Part shown: positions 12,632 to 24,179 of the stretch, in pieces | Layout of the letters: the number at the start of each line of letters is the position of its first letter | How positions within the stretch are numbered: position 1 is the stretch's first letter | NCBI GenBank assembly: GCA_964020975.1 | Contig: OZ026630.1 | Coordinates: 65,768,513 to 65,832,512, forward strand | Reading direction: 5' to 3' | DNA length: 64,000 bases | Source of the DNA: Hermodice carunculata | Taxonomy: Eukaryota; Annelida; Polychaeta; Eunicida; Amphinomidae | Notes under the pieces: model-generated | Databases searched by the model: none | Seen by the model: only the letters and a program-made list of their open reading frames with translations | What the model was told of the DNA's origin: nothing | Made by a program: the position numbers and the translations under genes

Positions 12632-14765
12632 TTAAATTGACAATTTAATGGGTAAATAAAGATAACTCGTCTGTGATGCTTTTTGCAGTAAGTATTTTTT
12701 CAACTTTTGTTTGAATGTGGCCAGATGAAATGTTGTCTTAATGTCCAAAGGGAGCGAGTTCCACTGTTTAGCACTTACATTATAAAAAGAAGCTGATTGG
12801 ACCGATTTTACCTGTGGGAGAAAGAAATTTCTTTGGTTATTGCGTGTACTATGAGTATGGATCCGCGAGGTTCTAGTAAAAAACCGGTTTAGATAAGAAG
12901 GACAATTGTCATTACATACCTGGTGCATATGAGTAAGGCACAGCCGCTTTGCCCTGTTTTCAATGTTAAGTAGTCCCTCTGATGCAAATTCAGATGCTCC
13001 CACATGTACCATTTGCCCCCATCCCTTTATGAAGCGCAAGACTTTATTTTGTACTGTTGTGGTAGGCCGTGGTACCAAGAGGAGATAGAATAGTTAAAAT
13101 AACAGCTGATCAGAGCAGAACATAATATTTTCTTTACATGCTTATTTAAATTTCCGGCCTGTCGGTACAAAAATTTAAGCTAGAGTTTGCTTTGTTTATG
13201 ATATTACTGGCAGTTTTACTACCACTCAAACATTGATCTAAATGTACACCTAAATAGGAGACTTCCGGGGAAGCATTGATGGTGATGCCTGTATGTCTTA
13301 ATGTGAAATCCCTGCTGGATTTCAATTTGCCCTTTGACCCAAAAAGAATTAACTCTGTCTTGCCCATATGTAGGGAAAGTTGATTTTCGATAAGTCAGTG
13401 TTCGCATTGTTTCAGATTGGTTTCTATTATTTCTGATAGCTGTAGGGGATTGTTTCCAGATGCAAGCAAAGCGCTGTCATCAGCATACTGGATGAGCTGG
13501 CATTGCACGCTGCCTGGCATGTCGTTAACGTGGGCGAGGAATAAAAGGGGCCCCAAGATACTACCTTGAGGAACGCCTTTCACAATCTGTTTAGCTGTGA
13601 CGATTTATCACTGATAGTGACAACCTGGTTCCTTCCTAAGAGGTAGTAGTGGAACCATTTGGTGGATGTGATGCCAAGTGCAGAAAGCTTTTGACATAAT
13701 ATGTCATGGTCTACACACTCAAAGGCTTCTGGACATCTAGGAGCACCATGCCAACCAGATTACCTTTTCCAAATTCTTGCCTTATATAATCCTGAAGAAA
13801 TATCAAACAGGTGTCCGTTGAATGATTTCCAGGGAAACCTGATTGATATTGATATAATAAGCTATTCTTTGTAAAATAATCATTCAGTTGTGTAAAAATG
13901 GCTCTCTTGAGAATCTTTGATGTCACAGATAATATGCTGATTGGTCTATAATTATTTACATCTAACTTACTGTTTTTCTTATGGAGGGGAATAATGCGGG
14001 CCATTTTCATTTCATTTGGCACGGTTTCAGTGGTAATTGATAAGTTGATGATGCATGTGATAGGATCACTGATGATGATAGAGGAGTTCTTTAGGAACCT
14101 GCAGGAAGGGATTCTAAGCCTGTGCTTTTGCAAGGGTTAAGTTCACAGAGTTCTTTTGAAATAAAATCTTTACTTACTTCACTCAATGTAAAATTTGTAT
14201 TGATGTTTGCATAATACCTTTGAAAAGTTTCTTAATCTGCGCCATAGTATTTGATCACAGCGGGCAGAGTATTCACTAGATTGTTGATATAATCTGCTAC
14301 TTTACATTCTTCAAACACAATATTGCCATGTATGTCAAGAGCAATATGACTACGGTCTTTCAGTTTTAAGAGTAACCTAGAGATTTAAGGTATTTCTAGA
14401 GTTTTTTAGGGTTGTTCTTGTGCTGTTCGACCTTGTTTAGCATATATTCACTTTTGGTGTTTCTTATCACTCCGTGAATTTTATTTCTCAGAAACCTGTA
14501 ATTTTTGTGGTCTTCCTCTCTTTTGTGTTTTCTGTATTTGTAAAGCCAGGAATTTCTTTGTCTTATCATGTCCAAAATTCCAGTTGTCATCCATGGTTCA
14601 GATCTGGCTGAAACCCTTACAACCCTGATTGGGGCAACAATATCTAAAATTTTGGTAAAAAGAGGTCTGAATGTGACCTATGCACTATCCACATCATTGC
14701 AATTATAGACCATCGACCAGTCAACCTTAGCCAAACAATCAATGAATGTGGTCTATCAGTAGTGC
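12632..14765 (-). pseudogene. 5'-truncated LINE with reverse transcriptase
   Basis: In minus-strand order: PWMTTGILDMIRQRNSWLYK (14590), NSSIIISDPITCIINLS and MARIIPLHKKNS...NYRPISIL (RT motifs 0-2, about 14100-13960), YQSGFPGNHST, GVPQGSILGPLLF and QYADDSALL (about 13580-13480; the YADD catalytic pair is intact), VSYLGVHLDQCL (13270) and the C-terminal QWNSLPLDIKTTFHLATFKQ (about 12770-12700). The protein is split over at least four frames. The endonuclease is absent. The layout is that of Jockey/L2-like ORF2 proteins, which copy RNA into chromosomal DNA at a nick. Confidence 0.85.
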
Positions 14766-16164
14766 TTATGGAGGAATTACACCATGTTGACATATTTTTT
14801 CAGTATTGTAAAAAAAAAAAAGAATACGATCCAAGTATGAAGAAGTTTGGCGGCATGCCGAAAGTGTTTTTGTGGACAGGAAAAGGATGCAAACATATCA
14901 CAGCCTATATGGTTTACTTTATGGTCATCTTGTTTGTTTTGCGTTCAAATGTAGGAAGACTTCAAATGTTCCGGGGCAGCGGGAATCGTCATGACGATGT
15001 CCCTTCAAAGGCCGTGCCGCGATGGATCACCCCAGTGGCACAGCACACCAAGGAGGGGCGGCATAAAACTGACACTTTAATCAACAATACCCATGTGCAT
15101 AATAATATTCTATCGAAACCCAAAGACGAGGAAATAAAAGTACAAATAAATACATAGAAATAAGCATAAACGTGAACACGAGAGAAAACATTCAAAATAA
15201 CGATATAAAACTCTGGTTGCAAATAGAAATGAAACTCAGTCATTGAGAAAATAACTACAAAACTAGCAAGGATTATTTGTTGCATAGCAAATCAGTATGC
15301 GTGTCTCCAAAGCTTGTCTGCGAAGCAGGCCTTCTACATAAACATCAGAACATAAAAAACAGAGTCTGCTCCGCAGGCAACTTCAAAGCCTATTGGTATG
15401 ACAATGTACAATTGGTATTTCAGTATTTAGTTTAAATATATTTATTTTCACTGGATTACCCAATAGTACAGAATATAACTAATCTGGGGGTTCTGCAGAA
15501 ATGGAGACGCACAAAATGATATGTACTGTCGCACAGGACAATACAATGTAGAAACATGTGACCATGCACTTAGGTAGGCATGCTGTAATACAATTAAAGA
15601 ACAAACTCAATATTTAACATTCCAATCCAATCAAAAACATGCATATATACATAGACAGATAAACAAGCAAATGCAACCTCAACACTGGGAGCGACTGAAG
15701 GGGAGCTTATAGCCTGTTGGGCGCGGCCGAGGTACACTTGGCTGCATACTCACACTGCCACTGTGGAGCCGCCAGTGCACCCAGCAGCTCGGGTGTTCCT
15801 TCCTGCCTTGTCATTGTCCACCCACCTGTGGGCTGTTGACCCATACGTGGGAGCATTATACATGTATTTTTGCAGACATGTTGGATAAACCAATGATCTG
15901 AGGTATAAATTTGCAAATGAGACACGATGGAGAACATGGTAGTATTAAAGGTACATGCATTGAACATATAAATACACTGCAGTGGTATATGCTGATTTCG
16001 AGATACATATGGGATAAGATCCTGCTCAGTTACAATATAAATTGGCGTGTTTCAACAATAAAATTTTGCATTGCTCAGAAATTACTGTATTGCGTTCTTC
16101 TGAAAGTTCTTTACCCCTGAATAAAAAGATACTACTTAGTCTGTTACTGTGACTTGCAACATAA
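14766..16164. other. No gene recognised
   Basis: No exon or known element was supported. A GC-richer block lies at 15705-15860, inside an otherwise AT-rich stretch. The plus-strand open frame at 14762-15157 has no recognisable motif. Confidence 0.4.
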
Positions 16165-18306
16165 ATGATAAGGTTTGGATAGTAATAGTAGTAGAATTTT
16201 ATTGACATCACACCAGGGGCTAACAAAGGAGTGATGGTAAGCAGGAGCTTCCTTCTTTCCTGGACATATTTAGGGCAGTGGAGACAGAAGTGTTTAAAAT
16301 CTTCAGTTGGATGGGACCAGGCACAAGTGGGCTGTTGAATGATATTTACTTTATGGAGATCGGAATTGAGCCTAATCGTTACTGGGTATGACAGTCGCTA
16401 GCAAATCGCTGACCGCGCGAGTAGAAATCCGGAGCAATGTCGGCGCTAGCAGAGTGGCTTTGAGTTTCGACTTAAAGATGCGAATGGAATGGGAGTTACG
16501 AATATCAGTGGGGAGATTGTTCCATAGTTTGGTGGCATCATGGAGAAAGGAATTTTCAAACCGTTGGGTTCGGCATTTGACGAGGCGAAGGTTGCTGATA
16601 GGCCTATGGCGGAGCGTACGACCAGCAATGGCGGGGGCGCGAGGTATAAGGTGGGATATATAGGAAGGAGTTGAGTTAAAATACGCTTTATGGAAAAGAA
16701 TTAATTTGAAATATTTGCGTCAACTGGCTAGTGTAGGCCAACCAAGTTCATCTAAGCCTTTGTTATGATATGTGTGCCTTAGTGCGCTAGTGCATATTTT
16801 AGCCGCCGTGAACTGAATCGACTACAGTAAATGACTCAGACCTTGCCCACAATTATCAAAGGTAACACAACCATATTAAAAAATTGGCCTAACCATTGAA
16901 AAATATATTTTTTCCAGTGTTTTTCGGGATAACTTTAATTTGAATCTTCGAAGAAGTCCAATACGCTGGTTTGCTTTTTTTGTGATGCGTGTGACATGCG
17001 CACGCCAAGAAAGATTGTTGGATGGGGTAATTCCAAGGTGAGTATGGGTGTCTTCCTCTGGTATGGCGGCACCACCTAGAAACACAGGCGGATAATGAGG
17101 TTTATTGATTTTGGCCGAGAAAATAGCTGAAATGGATTTTATGGCATTAAAAACCATGCACCATAATTTACCCCAGTGGTAGATAATTGAAAGATTTGTG
17201 GTCAAGTGGTGCGCTGAGTCTGTAGGGTTTTGAACTATCTCAAGTATGCTAGTGTTGTCGGCGAAAATGCGGACATCACAGGTCAAATCATCTACAATAT
17301 CATTTATATACACAAGAAATACTAAGGGACCCAGAATTGATCCCTGAAGTACGCTGGCCTGAAATGGAAATCAAGAGGTGGTTTGCCCGTGGATAGAAAC
17401 ACGTTGAAAGCGGTTTGAGGGGTAACTGTTTATACACCTAAGAAGTCCTTCAGATAACCCCAGCTGTCGTAGTTTTTGAAGAGGAGGCCTACATGCCACA
17501 CTTTGTCAAAGGCCTTCGAGATATCCAAGAATACCATTCTGGGCGCCTTGGAATTTTCAAACCCATTGTAGATATTGTGGAGAGTACTTATTAGTTGGTT
17601 GGTGTTTAAATCATTAGCTTTAAACCCAGAGTTCTTATCAGTCAGTAGGTTGTTGCCTGTTAGATATTTATAAAGAAAATTAAAGAGCAGTCGCTCAAAA
17701 ACTTAAGATACGTTACACAGCAAGGAAATTGGACGCTAGTTACTCTTGATTTGTTTATTCGAATTTTTAAACATAGGGCTGATATTAGAGAATTTCCAAG
17801 AATCGGAAAATTGGGAGACACTGAGAGACAGGTTGAAAAATGTTCGCAAGGGCTTGGAGATGGAGTCCGCAGTATTTTTTAGGAGAGTATTGCCTGTATT
17901 CTCGGGGCCTGATGCAGAAGTTGATCTTAATGATAGTAAAGCTTTCCTGACACTTTCTTCATTGAGCGTGCCTCAGTACGATAGATAAAGTTTGGCAGGG
18001 GTGGTGCGTCATTATCGGCATGAGTAACATATTGACTAGCGAGGTAAATATTAAATACGTCACACTTTTCGGTAATGCTAGAGATAATTTTACTTTCTTC
18101 AATAATACGAGGTATGTCTTCATGGATTTTGCATCCAATTTAAGAACTTAGACAAGTTCCAGCATTGTTTGGGATTCATATTTTTCTTATCCTAATTGTG
18201 TGCGGAGTTTAGAAAAGTAGGAGTTTGAGACTTCTACTGCGTTGACGACCTTATTGCGTCGCTTTTTCTAATACCGATGAAACCTGTCAGTGTTGACAAA
18301 GACATC

Positions 18307-18401
18307 AAGCGTGAAAGGGCGAGCTGTTTGAATTAATTTCTTGAAACGTTTCCAAAGCGTGAAAGGGCGAGCTGTTTGAGTTAATTTCTTGAAACGTTTC
18401 C
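18307..18401. repeat. Tandem duplication of 47 bp inside the LINE
   Basis: Two copies (18307-18353 and 18355-18401), period 48 bp, differing at a single position (gaatta versus gagtta). The duplication lies in the LINE linker coding region and was made recently relative to the element. Confidence 0.9.
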
Positions 18402-18579
18402 ATGCACGATTACGCTGAAGCATAAGTTTTTTTTGTATTTCTACTGTTATCCAAGGTTTATCCTTTGGCCGAATGGTAACTTCTTTATATCGGATGAACT
18501 CTTTGGCAGTTTTTAGGAAAAGGTCAGACCAGTAAGATACTACATCATCAATGAAATTGAAGACGTTTGCTGCGTGATC

Positions 18580-19169
18580 GAAGCCTCACCCGTGAAAGCG
18601 AGCTAGCTTTCATGAATCTACCGCTTCAAAACACCTCGAAGGCTTGATTCGCCGTGAAAGCTAGCTAGCTTTCACGCCATCTCCCAAGCCTTGATCCAGA
18701 CCTCGCTCTTCTGTCTTTAGCGCGAGATACTTATCACGCGTGAAAAGTACCTCGCTTCCTGAGCATACTACGCACTTGTGGTTCCCACTGTCGTTTTTGC
18801 GTTGTTGCCCTTAGTGCCTGTGCAACATTATACGGTATTTTTTTTTCTTTTTAGCCTTATTTTTTTTGAAAGCTTAACATTTACTTGTCTATAATAATTA
18901 TCACTATATATTTGATGAATTTTGTCATTTGTTAACCCTGCCATGGGTCTAATGATCGCCCTGCATGCCTTCATGCGTACACTTAATTAATTTTTCGTTT
19001 GGGTACATGTACCAGTATTAAATACTATCGTAGGGCTCTGGTTCCGCGAAGAAAGTTTCACGGCCAGGTATGTCTCGAGGGGAGCTAAGTGCTTGTACGC
19101 GAGGCAACTTTCACGAGTGAAAAAGAACTCGCTGACGAGGAAGCTTTGAAACTGCTTGTGAGGTCTTGA
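18580..19169. mobile_element. 590-bp non-autonomous element inserted in the LINE, GATC target duplication
   Basis: The insertion lies between GATC at 18576-18579 and GATC at 19170-19173. Removing it with one GATC joins the LINE reading ...NMQHYG-DHAANVFNF... in frame. The ends carry imperfect inverted repeats around CCTCAC (gaagcctcac on the left; tcaagacctcac read inward from the right). Inside are several palindromic blocks built on GTGAAAG/CTTTCAC (18591, 18652, 18740, 19050, 19105). It has no coding capacity. This is MITE-like, with the superfamily undetermined. Confidence 0.7.
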
Positions 19170-20110
19170 GATCGCCATAATGCTGCATGTTGAAGGCAGT
19201 GTTCCAGAGAACAGAAGATAAAGTAGTATTAAGACCTGGAAATCAGCTTTTTTTGAAATTCAATACACCTCTTTTGAACGAGCCATCTCTGTGGTAGGAG
19301 AGTGAAAAGGAGCAAAAAATAACCGAGTGGTTAGAATTTGAACTGGGAGCTATGACTCCACTGTCCAGGATAAGTCCAGGCGAGTCAGTAATTAGAAGGT
19401 CCAACAGACTGGTTGAATACATTTTTTTTTTTTTTTTTGGTAGTAGGTTCATCTATTATCTGGAAAAGATTTAATTGAGCTACGATATTGAAGAGAGACA
19501 TACCAAGTTCACTATGTTGATGAGTGGAGTTCCAATCAACACACCTAACATTAAAGTCACCAGTGAGTATCAATATATGCGGGTTACTTTCAATTGCGGA
19601 TGAGATGGAATTAAACAGCGACTCAAGAAAAGTATCACGGATCTCTTCTGGTTGACCGGGAGGTCGATAGTGATTCACTATCAGAGCTGGCCCACGTTGG
19701 GTCCTAATTCTCACCCATATACATTCACAGTGTGGACCTTCGAGATCGCGACGCCGTGTACTTGGCAAGCATGTATGTATATATGTTAAGAGGCCACCTC
19801 CACTCCCAGTTGGGCGGTCTCTTCTGAAGGGAGGTTGAAAATTATCAATATGAAGGAGGTGGTCTGAGTAACTCTCATCTAGCCAAGTTTCAGAAATAAT
19901 AATTATCTTACAGTTTTCATTTTCAGCTAGACATTGTATTTCATCTATTTTTGCATCACTTTTGATACAGCGAACGTTGCAATGAAATAACTTCAATTGA
20001 TTGACGGTATAAGTATCACTTGGGCCTGGGCTGGGATGAACGTCAGTGGATAAGGCAAAGTGTTGTATAGCTCGTATAAGATGTGTCGTGAGCAGAAGAA
20101 TCCACAAAAA

Positions 20111-20628
20111 ATAATATAAGAAACATTACCATAATGGGAATGCATAACACAAAAAATAAGGTTTGCGAGTAGCATTACTATTTTCGTGTTTTGGGTTTGA
20201 AATGCGCATGCTTTGCGTGAAAACAGTTTTCTGACATCTCGACTCTGAAGACAGTTTCTTCATTTTACAAAGATCCTAACAGATATATCTATTTCGAGAC
20301 TTCTGGACGGACGAAGCAAGTGTCAGAGACCTATTTGTTATTTTGGAACTATGATATATTAGCTCTTTTCTGAGCTAAAAGGGTTATCTGTGAACGTTGT
20401 ACTTGTATGACCCCCCCCCCCCCCATCTTACATACGTACCTATTGATATGAAACAAAGGTTGTAGTACCTCTTGCAATGGGCGACAAGGGAAAAAATAGT
20501 CAACTAGTAAAGAAAACGACGATGAACTGATACGCGGGTGCATGTATATGGTACGGAAAAATTGTGAGGAGAACTACTCAGGCACCATATGGATGTGCAA
20601 TACATGAAGGCAACTGCCATCACTAACT
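20111..20628. other. No gene recognised; C14 tract
   Basis: Intergenic-looking sequence between two LINEs of opposite orientation. A C14 run lies at 20411-20424. Nothing else was recognised. Confidence 0.4.
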
Positions 20629-21720
20629 ATGAATCTAGACAAAAAGCTTGATATTGTCATCAAAGCGAACAAAGACATGAACGTTCGTTTAGCCTCCAAA
20701 GAAACTGAAAGTGCCGCCTTTCAAGTCAAACTTACATGTCTTGAAACTAGTATTCAAATGAGGGATGATAAACTTGCTGAATTAAAGCTTAAACTTGGGG
20801 AAAACGTAGCAAATTTCTTATTTCAGAGAAATCATATGCAGACGTAACACGACCACATGAAGTATGCGAGATCTTACACAATTATGAACCAGGTGTTGCT
20901 GATCTCTCTCCAAAAGAACGATTCCACACAATCAACTCAAACCCCTAATTTATCAAGTCATCCCAGTATCTCTACCAGCGGATGAAATGAAAAAAAAAAG
21001 CAATACAGAGTTTAATTTTCGTTCAGTTACTGAAGATGAAGTCTTAACATATATGAAGACGTTGGATCCTAAGAAAGCTACTGGGCCGGATAACATTCCG
21101 CCCAAATTAATCAAAGCTGATGCTGATGTATACTGTCCCACTCCAACTAAAGTTATTAACAAATCTATTGAATCAGGGAAATTCCCGTCTGACCTGAGAA
21201 AGGCTGCCATTTTTTCCTGTTTTTAAAAAGTCTGATCCGTTAAACAAATGTAACTATTGTCCTGTAAGTGTCTTATCATGTATTTCCAAGATGTTTGAGG
21301 GTCTTCTCAAAGCTCCAAGAAAGAGCCTTGCGATTTGTCTTTAATGATTCTCACTCTTCTGATAAATATCTACTGCAACGTGCTAAGAAACCTCCACTTT
21401 ACTTTAGTTGACTGAGGAAAATTTCTGTTGAAGTTTACAAAATTCTTGCTGCAGAAAGTCCCCCTTTTATGAAAGATATATACGTCAAAAAAGATACAAG
21501 TAACGATGTTCGGGACTATGAAAAAGTACCACAGCCTGCCTACATGCCAGTGACTTATGGAAAAAACTCTCTAAACTACCAAGGGCCCAAACTATGGAAC
21601 AGTTTAACTTTCGATATAAAGCAAGCTACAAACGTACGCCAATAGGCGACATTCATATTTAACTGCGATCCTGCTCACTTCCTGTGTTGCCAGGGCAACA
21701 GACTGATGCTTCCACCATGA
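20629..21720 (+). pseudogene. LINE fragment with internal deletion
   Basis: Plus strand. A coiled-coil-like stretch at 20629-20847 is followed at 20987-21226 by FNFRSVTEDEVLTYMKTLDPKKATGPDNIPPKLIK, the conserved start of a LINE RT. RT motifs 2b to 5 are missing. Sequence resumes near 21315 with the C-terminal part: QERALRFVFNDSHSSDKYLL, LRKISVEVYKILAAESPPFM, DIYVKK and SLNYQGPKLWNSL. The element therefore lost the central RT, including the catalytic YADD box. Several frame changes are present. Confidence 0.8.
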
Positions 21721-23850
21721 TCAGGGCAGATTTGTATTATAAACTACATAAACATCCATAAAAACATCTTTTCAACCAAAAGAGAGCTCATTTCTAATCA
21801 ATTTAGACATCCCTTATGTTTCAAATATATGTTAAAACATTTTCTTACGATTATTCTGTGTTCGTGTTGTTTATTTTATTGAGAAAGTACTTTTGACCAT
21901 GCTAAATAGATGGATCTGCCCTGATGCAGGTAGCTCCCTCTTTTGCTCAATAGATGATAGAGTAAGACTGCATTTACATATAAATACATCCTATTCAGAA
22001 ACCCCAACAACTGGCTTGGCCCATCATGTTCGTTCTCAGTCTGTGTCCAATGTCAATTCAGAAATTAAGCTGTTTTGAACATCAATTAGTTTCCTGATTG
22101 CCGGATCTAAATATTTTCATCTGTGAGATTATTGTACATACCATTTTCCATTCATATTTTCACTGTGTCGTAAAGTAGTGCCTCGGCGCTAATGTTTCTT
22201 ATTGTGTTTTATTCGACATGAGAAATAACGGTTGTTACATTATATACATATAATACAGTACGAACTGGTGATCTGATTGCTAACTAGGGGACAAGCAAAG
22301 TAATCAGAATGCGTTTTATACGAGACATTGCGAGTTATGGAGAGGCCAATATCCACTCTATATTGTTCGGTGCTACAACTCATGGAGACCAGAATATATT
22401 GAAAATCCGTCCTGCAAAGTCCTTGAATAATACAATAGGATAATGAACCGCAACGAGAGCGTTGAGATAAACTTCACGGCTTGGGTGTTGTTTGCTCTAT
22501 TGTCAGACCAAGCAGATACTAGTTGACCTTGACACCATACTGTTACAATGAAACAAAGGTTCTCTGGAAATATCATGTAAAGTAACATAGTCATAACATT
22601 AAACACACATGTGTGGGATAGACCAAAAACAGATGTGTTCGACCAGTCGGGCACCTGATGTCTATGAAACCATGGGGTTTCAGCAGTGTATTTAGGACTT
22701 CCAAGCAGTATCAGTAAGTAACATAGTCAAAACATGGAGCATAAACATGTAAAGTAACAAAAAAAAAAAAATAAAACAAAATAAAAATAAAAAAAACTAA
22801 ACACGAGACGGTTACTGCACGTTGAAAATTGAATGAAAGAAACATGATTGTACAAGTGATACAAGCACGTGAGTTGTCAAACTGGATTGTAGTGGAAAAA
22901 CAAAGATCGCTGTTGTAAGACTGCATGTAATGTGTTACACTTTTCACATTGGAGTTAGTGAGTACATGTACACGTGTATAACAACAGTTGTCGTTATGTC
23001 CATCATTTAAATATACATATCTACATATAAATATGCATAAATACACACGCACACACATACATACACGCACATTATAGTCCGGCACAATGAGAATATTTTA
23101 TATTGTTTATATTTAAACTGTATTGATTGTAAAATGCCCGTTGTTACATTATGAAATATGTATATTCAAAATTACCAAGAAACGTGTGTCACTCCTAATT
23201 GTTATATATGTTCCCCAGGAATCATAGTATTGAAATGTATGAATTATATTTGTAATTTAGACATAAATACATAATCATTAATTGTAAGTATTTTTATTTT
23301 AAGATTAAGCCGTATCAGAGTAATTGTTACTATTTGCTTGGAGGTGACCCTCAAAATAGCGACATAAATTTGTCTTAATGAGGGTCTCCTCGATCAATAT
23401 ACTTTACGCTTTTTATTTATTTAATAACACATACTTATGATTGTTTGCTCATGTATGTATTTTGATCTAACAAAATGATCCTGATTCCTAATTCCCGAGT
23501 AATTCCTGGCAAAGGTGAAATTCCAACACAAAGTCATGGAAACCTTGCCAGATAGTAACATGGGCAGCATATTGGAATTCAAATTAACAGGGCTAGGATC
23601 AGGAAAAAAATCCTAAGTAATAATGTTCTCTCTACAGCGGGCAGGCAGGCAACAGACTGCAGTAGACTTATGTCGTTTGAAAACTTACTCCATAAACTAT
23701 TTCCGCAAGTCGCCATGAATAAAATCATACGTAGTTGTTTACGATACTGAATGGAGATGAGGTAATGTGGTATTAAGCTTATGGTAAAAAATTACAATTA
23801 GACTTAGTCGAAAACAAGCAAGTAGAGAAACACGTGATCAAATGCTCGCA
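21721..23850. other. No gene recognised
   Basis: AT-rich sequence without supported exons. An A-rich run lies at 22759-22796 and an ACACAC-like run at 23041-23070. The minus-strand open frames at 22373-22654 and 22711-23085 have no recognisable domain. Confidence 0.4.
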
Positions 23851-23854
23851 GAAC

Positions 23855-24080
23855 TACAGTGTATTATAGGTATGACAATGTACAATGTATACTTCAAGTA
23901 CAACAGTGTATGATCTATAAGACAATGTTACGACAGTGTACAAGTCCGGCCTCCAATACTACATGTAAGTGTACGATCTAAGCGACAGTGTACGATGGGT
24001 ACTTCAGTACTACAGTGTATGATCGGTATGACAGTGTTACGACAGTGTACAATGAGTAATCCAGTACTACAGTGTATGTA
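23855..24080. repeat. Degenerate minisatellite, ACAGTGTA-type units
   Basis: The motif (t)acagtgtatgat or acagtgtacaa recurs about ten times, alternating with 'cagtactac' and 'ggtatgac'. A higher-order spacing near 85-90 bp is visible (compare 23910 and 24000). Confidence 0.7.
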
Positions 24081-24179
24081 ACTACTATATTTTTGATGAC
24101 AGAGTCGACCTTCTTTGCATTTTTAATTTCTCTCACCAGGTGTCACCACGTACTAGAGCGCTGAACACGTCTGTCTGGT

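Larger units (their letters stand above)
16165..20110 (-). mobile_element. Nearly full-length LINE (endonuclease, RT, C-terminal Zn knuckle), inactive
   Basis: Minus strand. The endonuclease occupies 20040-19310 with HCNVR, ISETWLDE, RRDRPTGSGGG, NHYRPPGQ and LTGDFNV, then LLDLLITDSPG after a T-tract where the frame slips (19421-19438). The linker continues as LNTTLSSVLWNTAFNMQHYG, is interrupted by another element (18580-19169) and resumes as DHAANVFNFIDDVV...PWITVEIQKK. The RT region is at 17950-16880; its catalytic box reads FADN instead of FADD, so the second Asp is lost. LRRFKLKLSR and KLWNNLPTDIRNSHSIRIFK follow, then a terminal knuckle CAWSH...HFCLHCPKYVQERR (about 16320-16260). The 3' end carries a TAC-rich tail (16190-16175). 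Several frame breaks are present. Confidence 0.85.

Noticed and set aside
14762-15157. Plus-strand open frame of 131 codons
   Set aside because: No recognisable domain or splice context; chance in sequence next to a LINE cannot be excluded.
16388-16663. Plus-strand open frame of 91 codons
   Set aside because: It is the antisense of the LINE C-terminal region (KLWNNLPTDIRNS on the minus strand).
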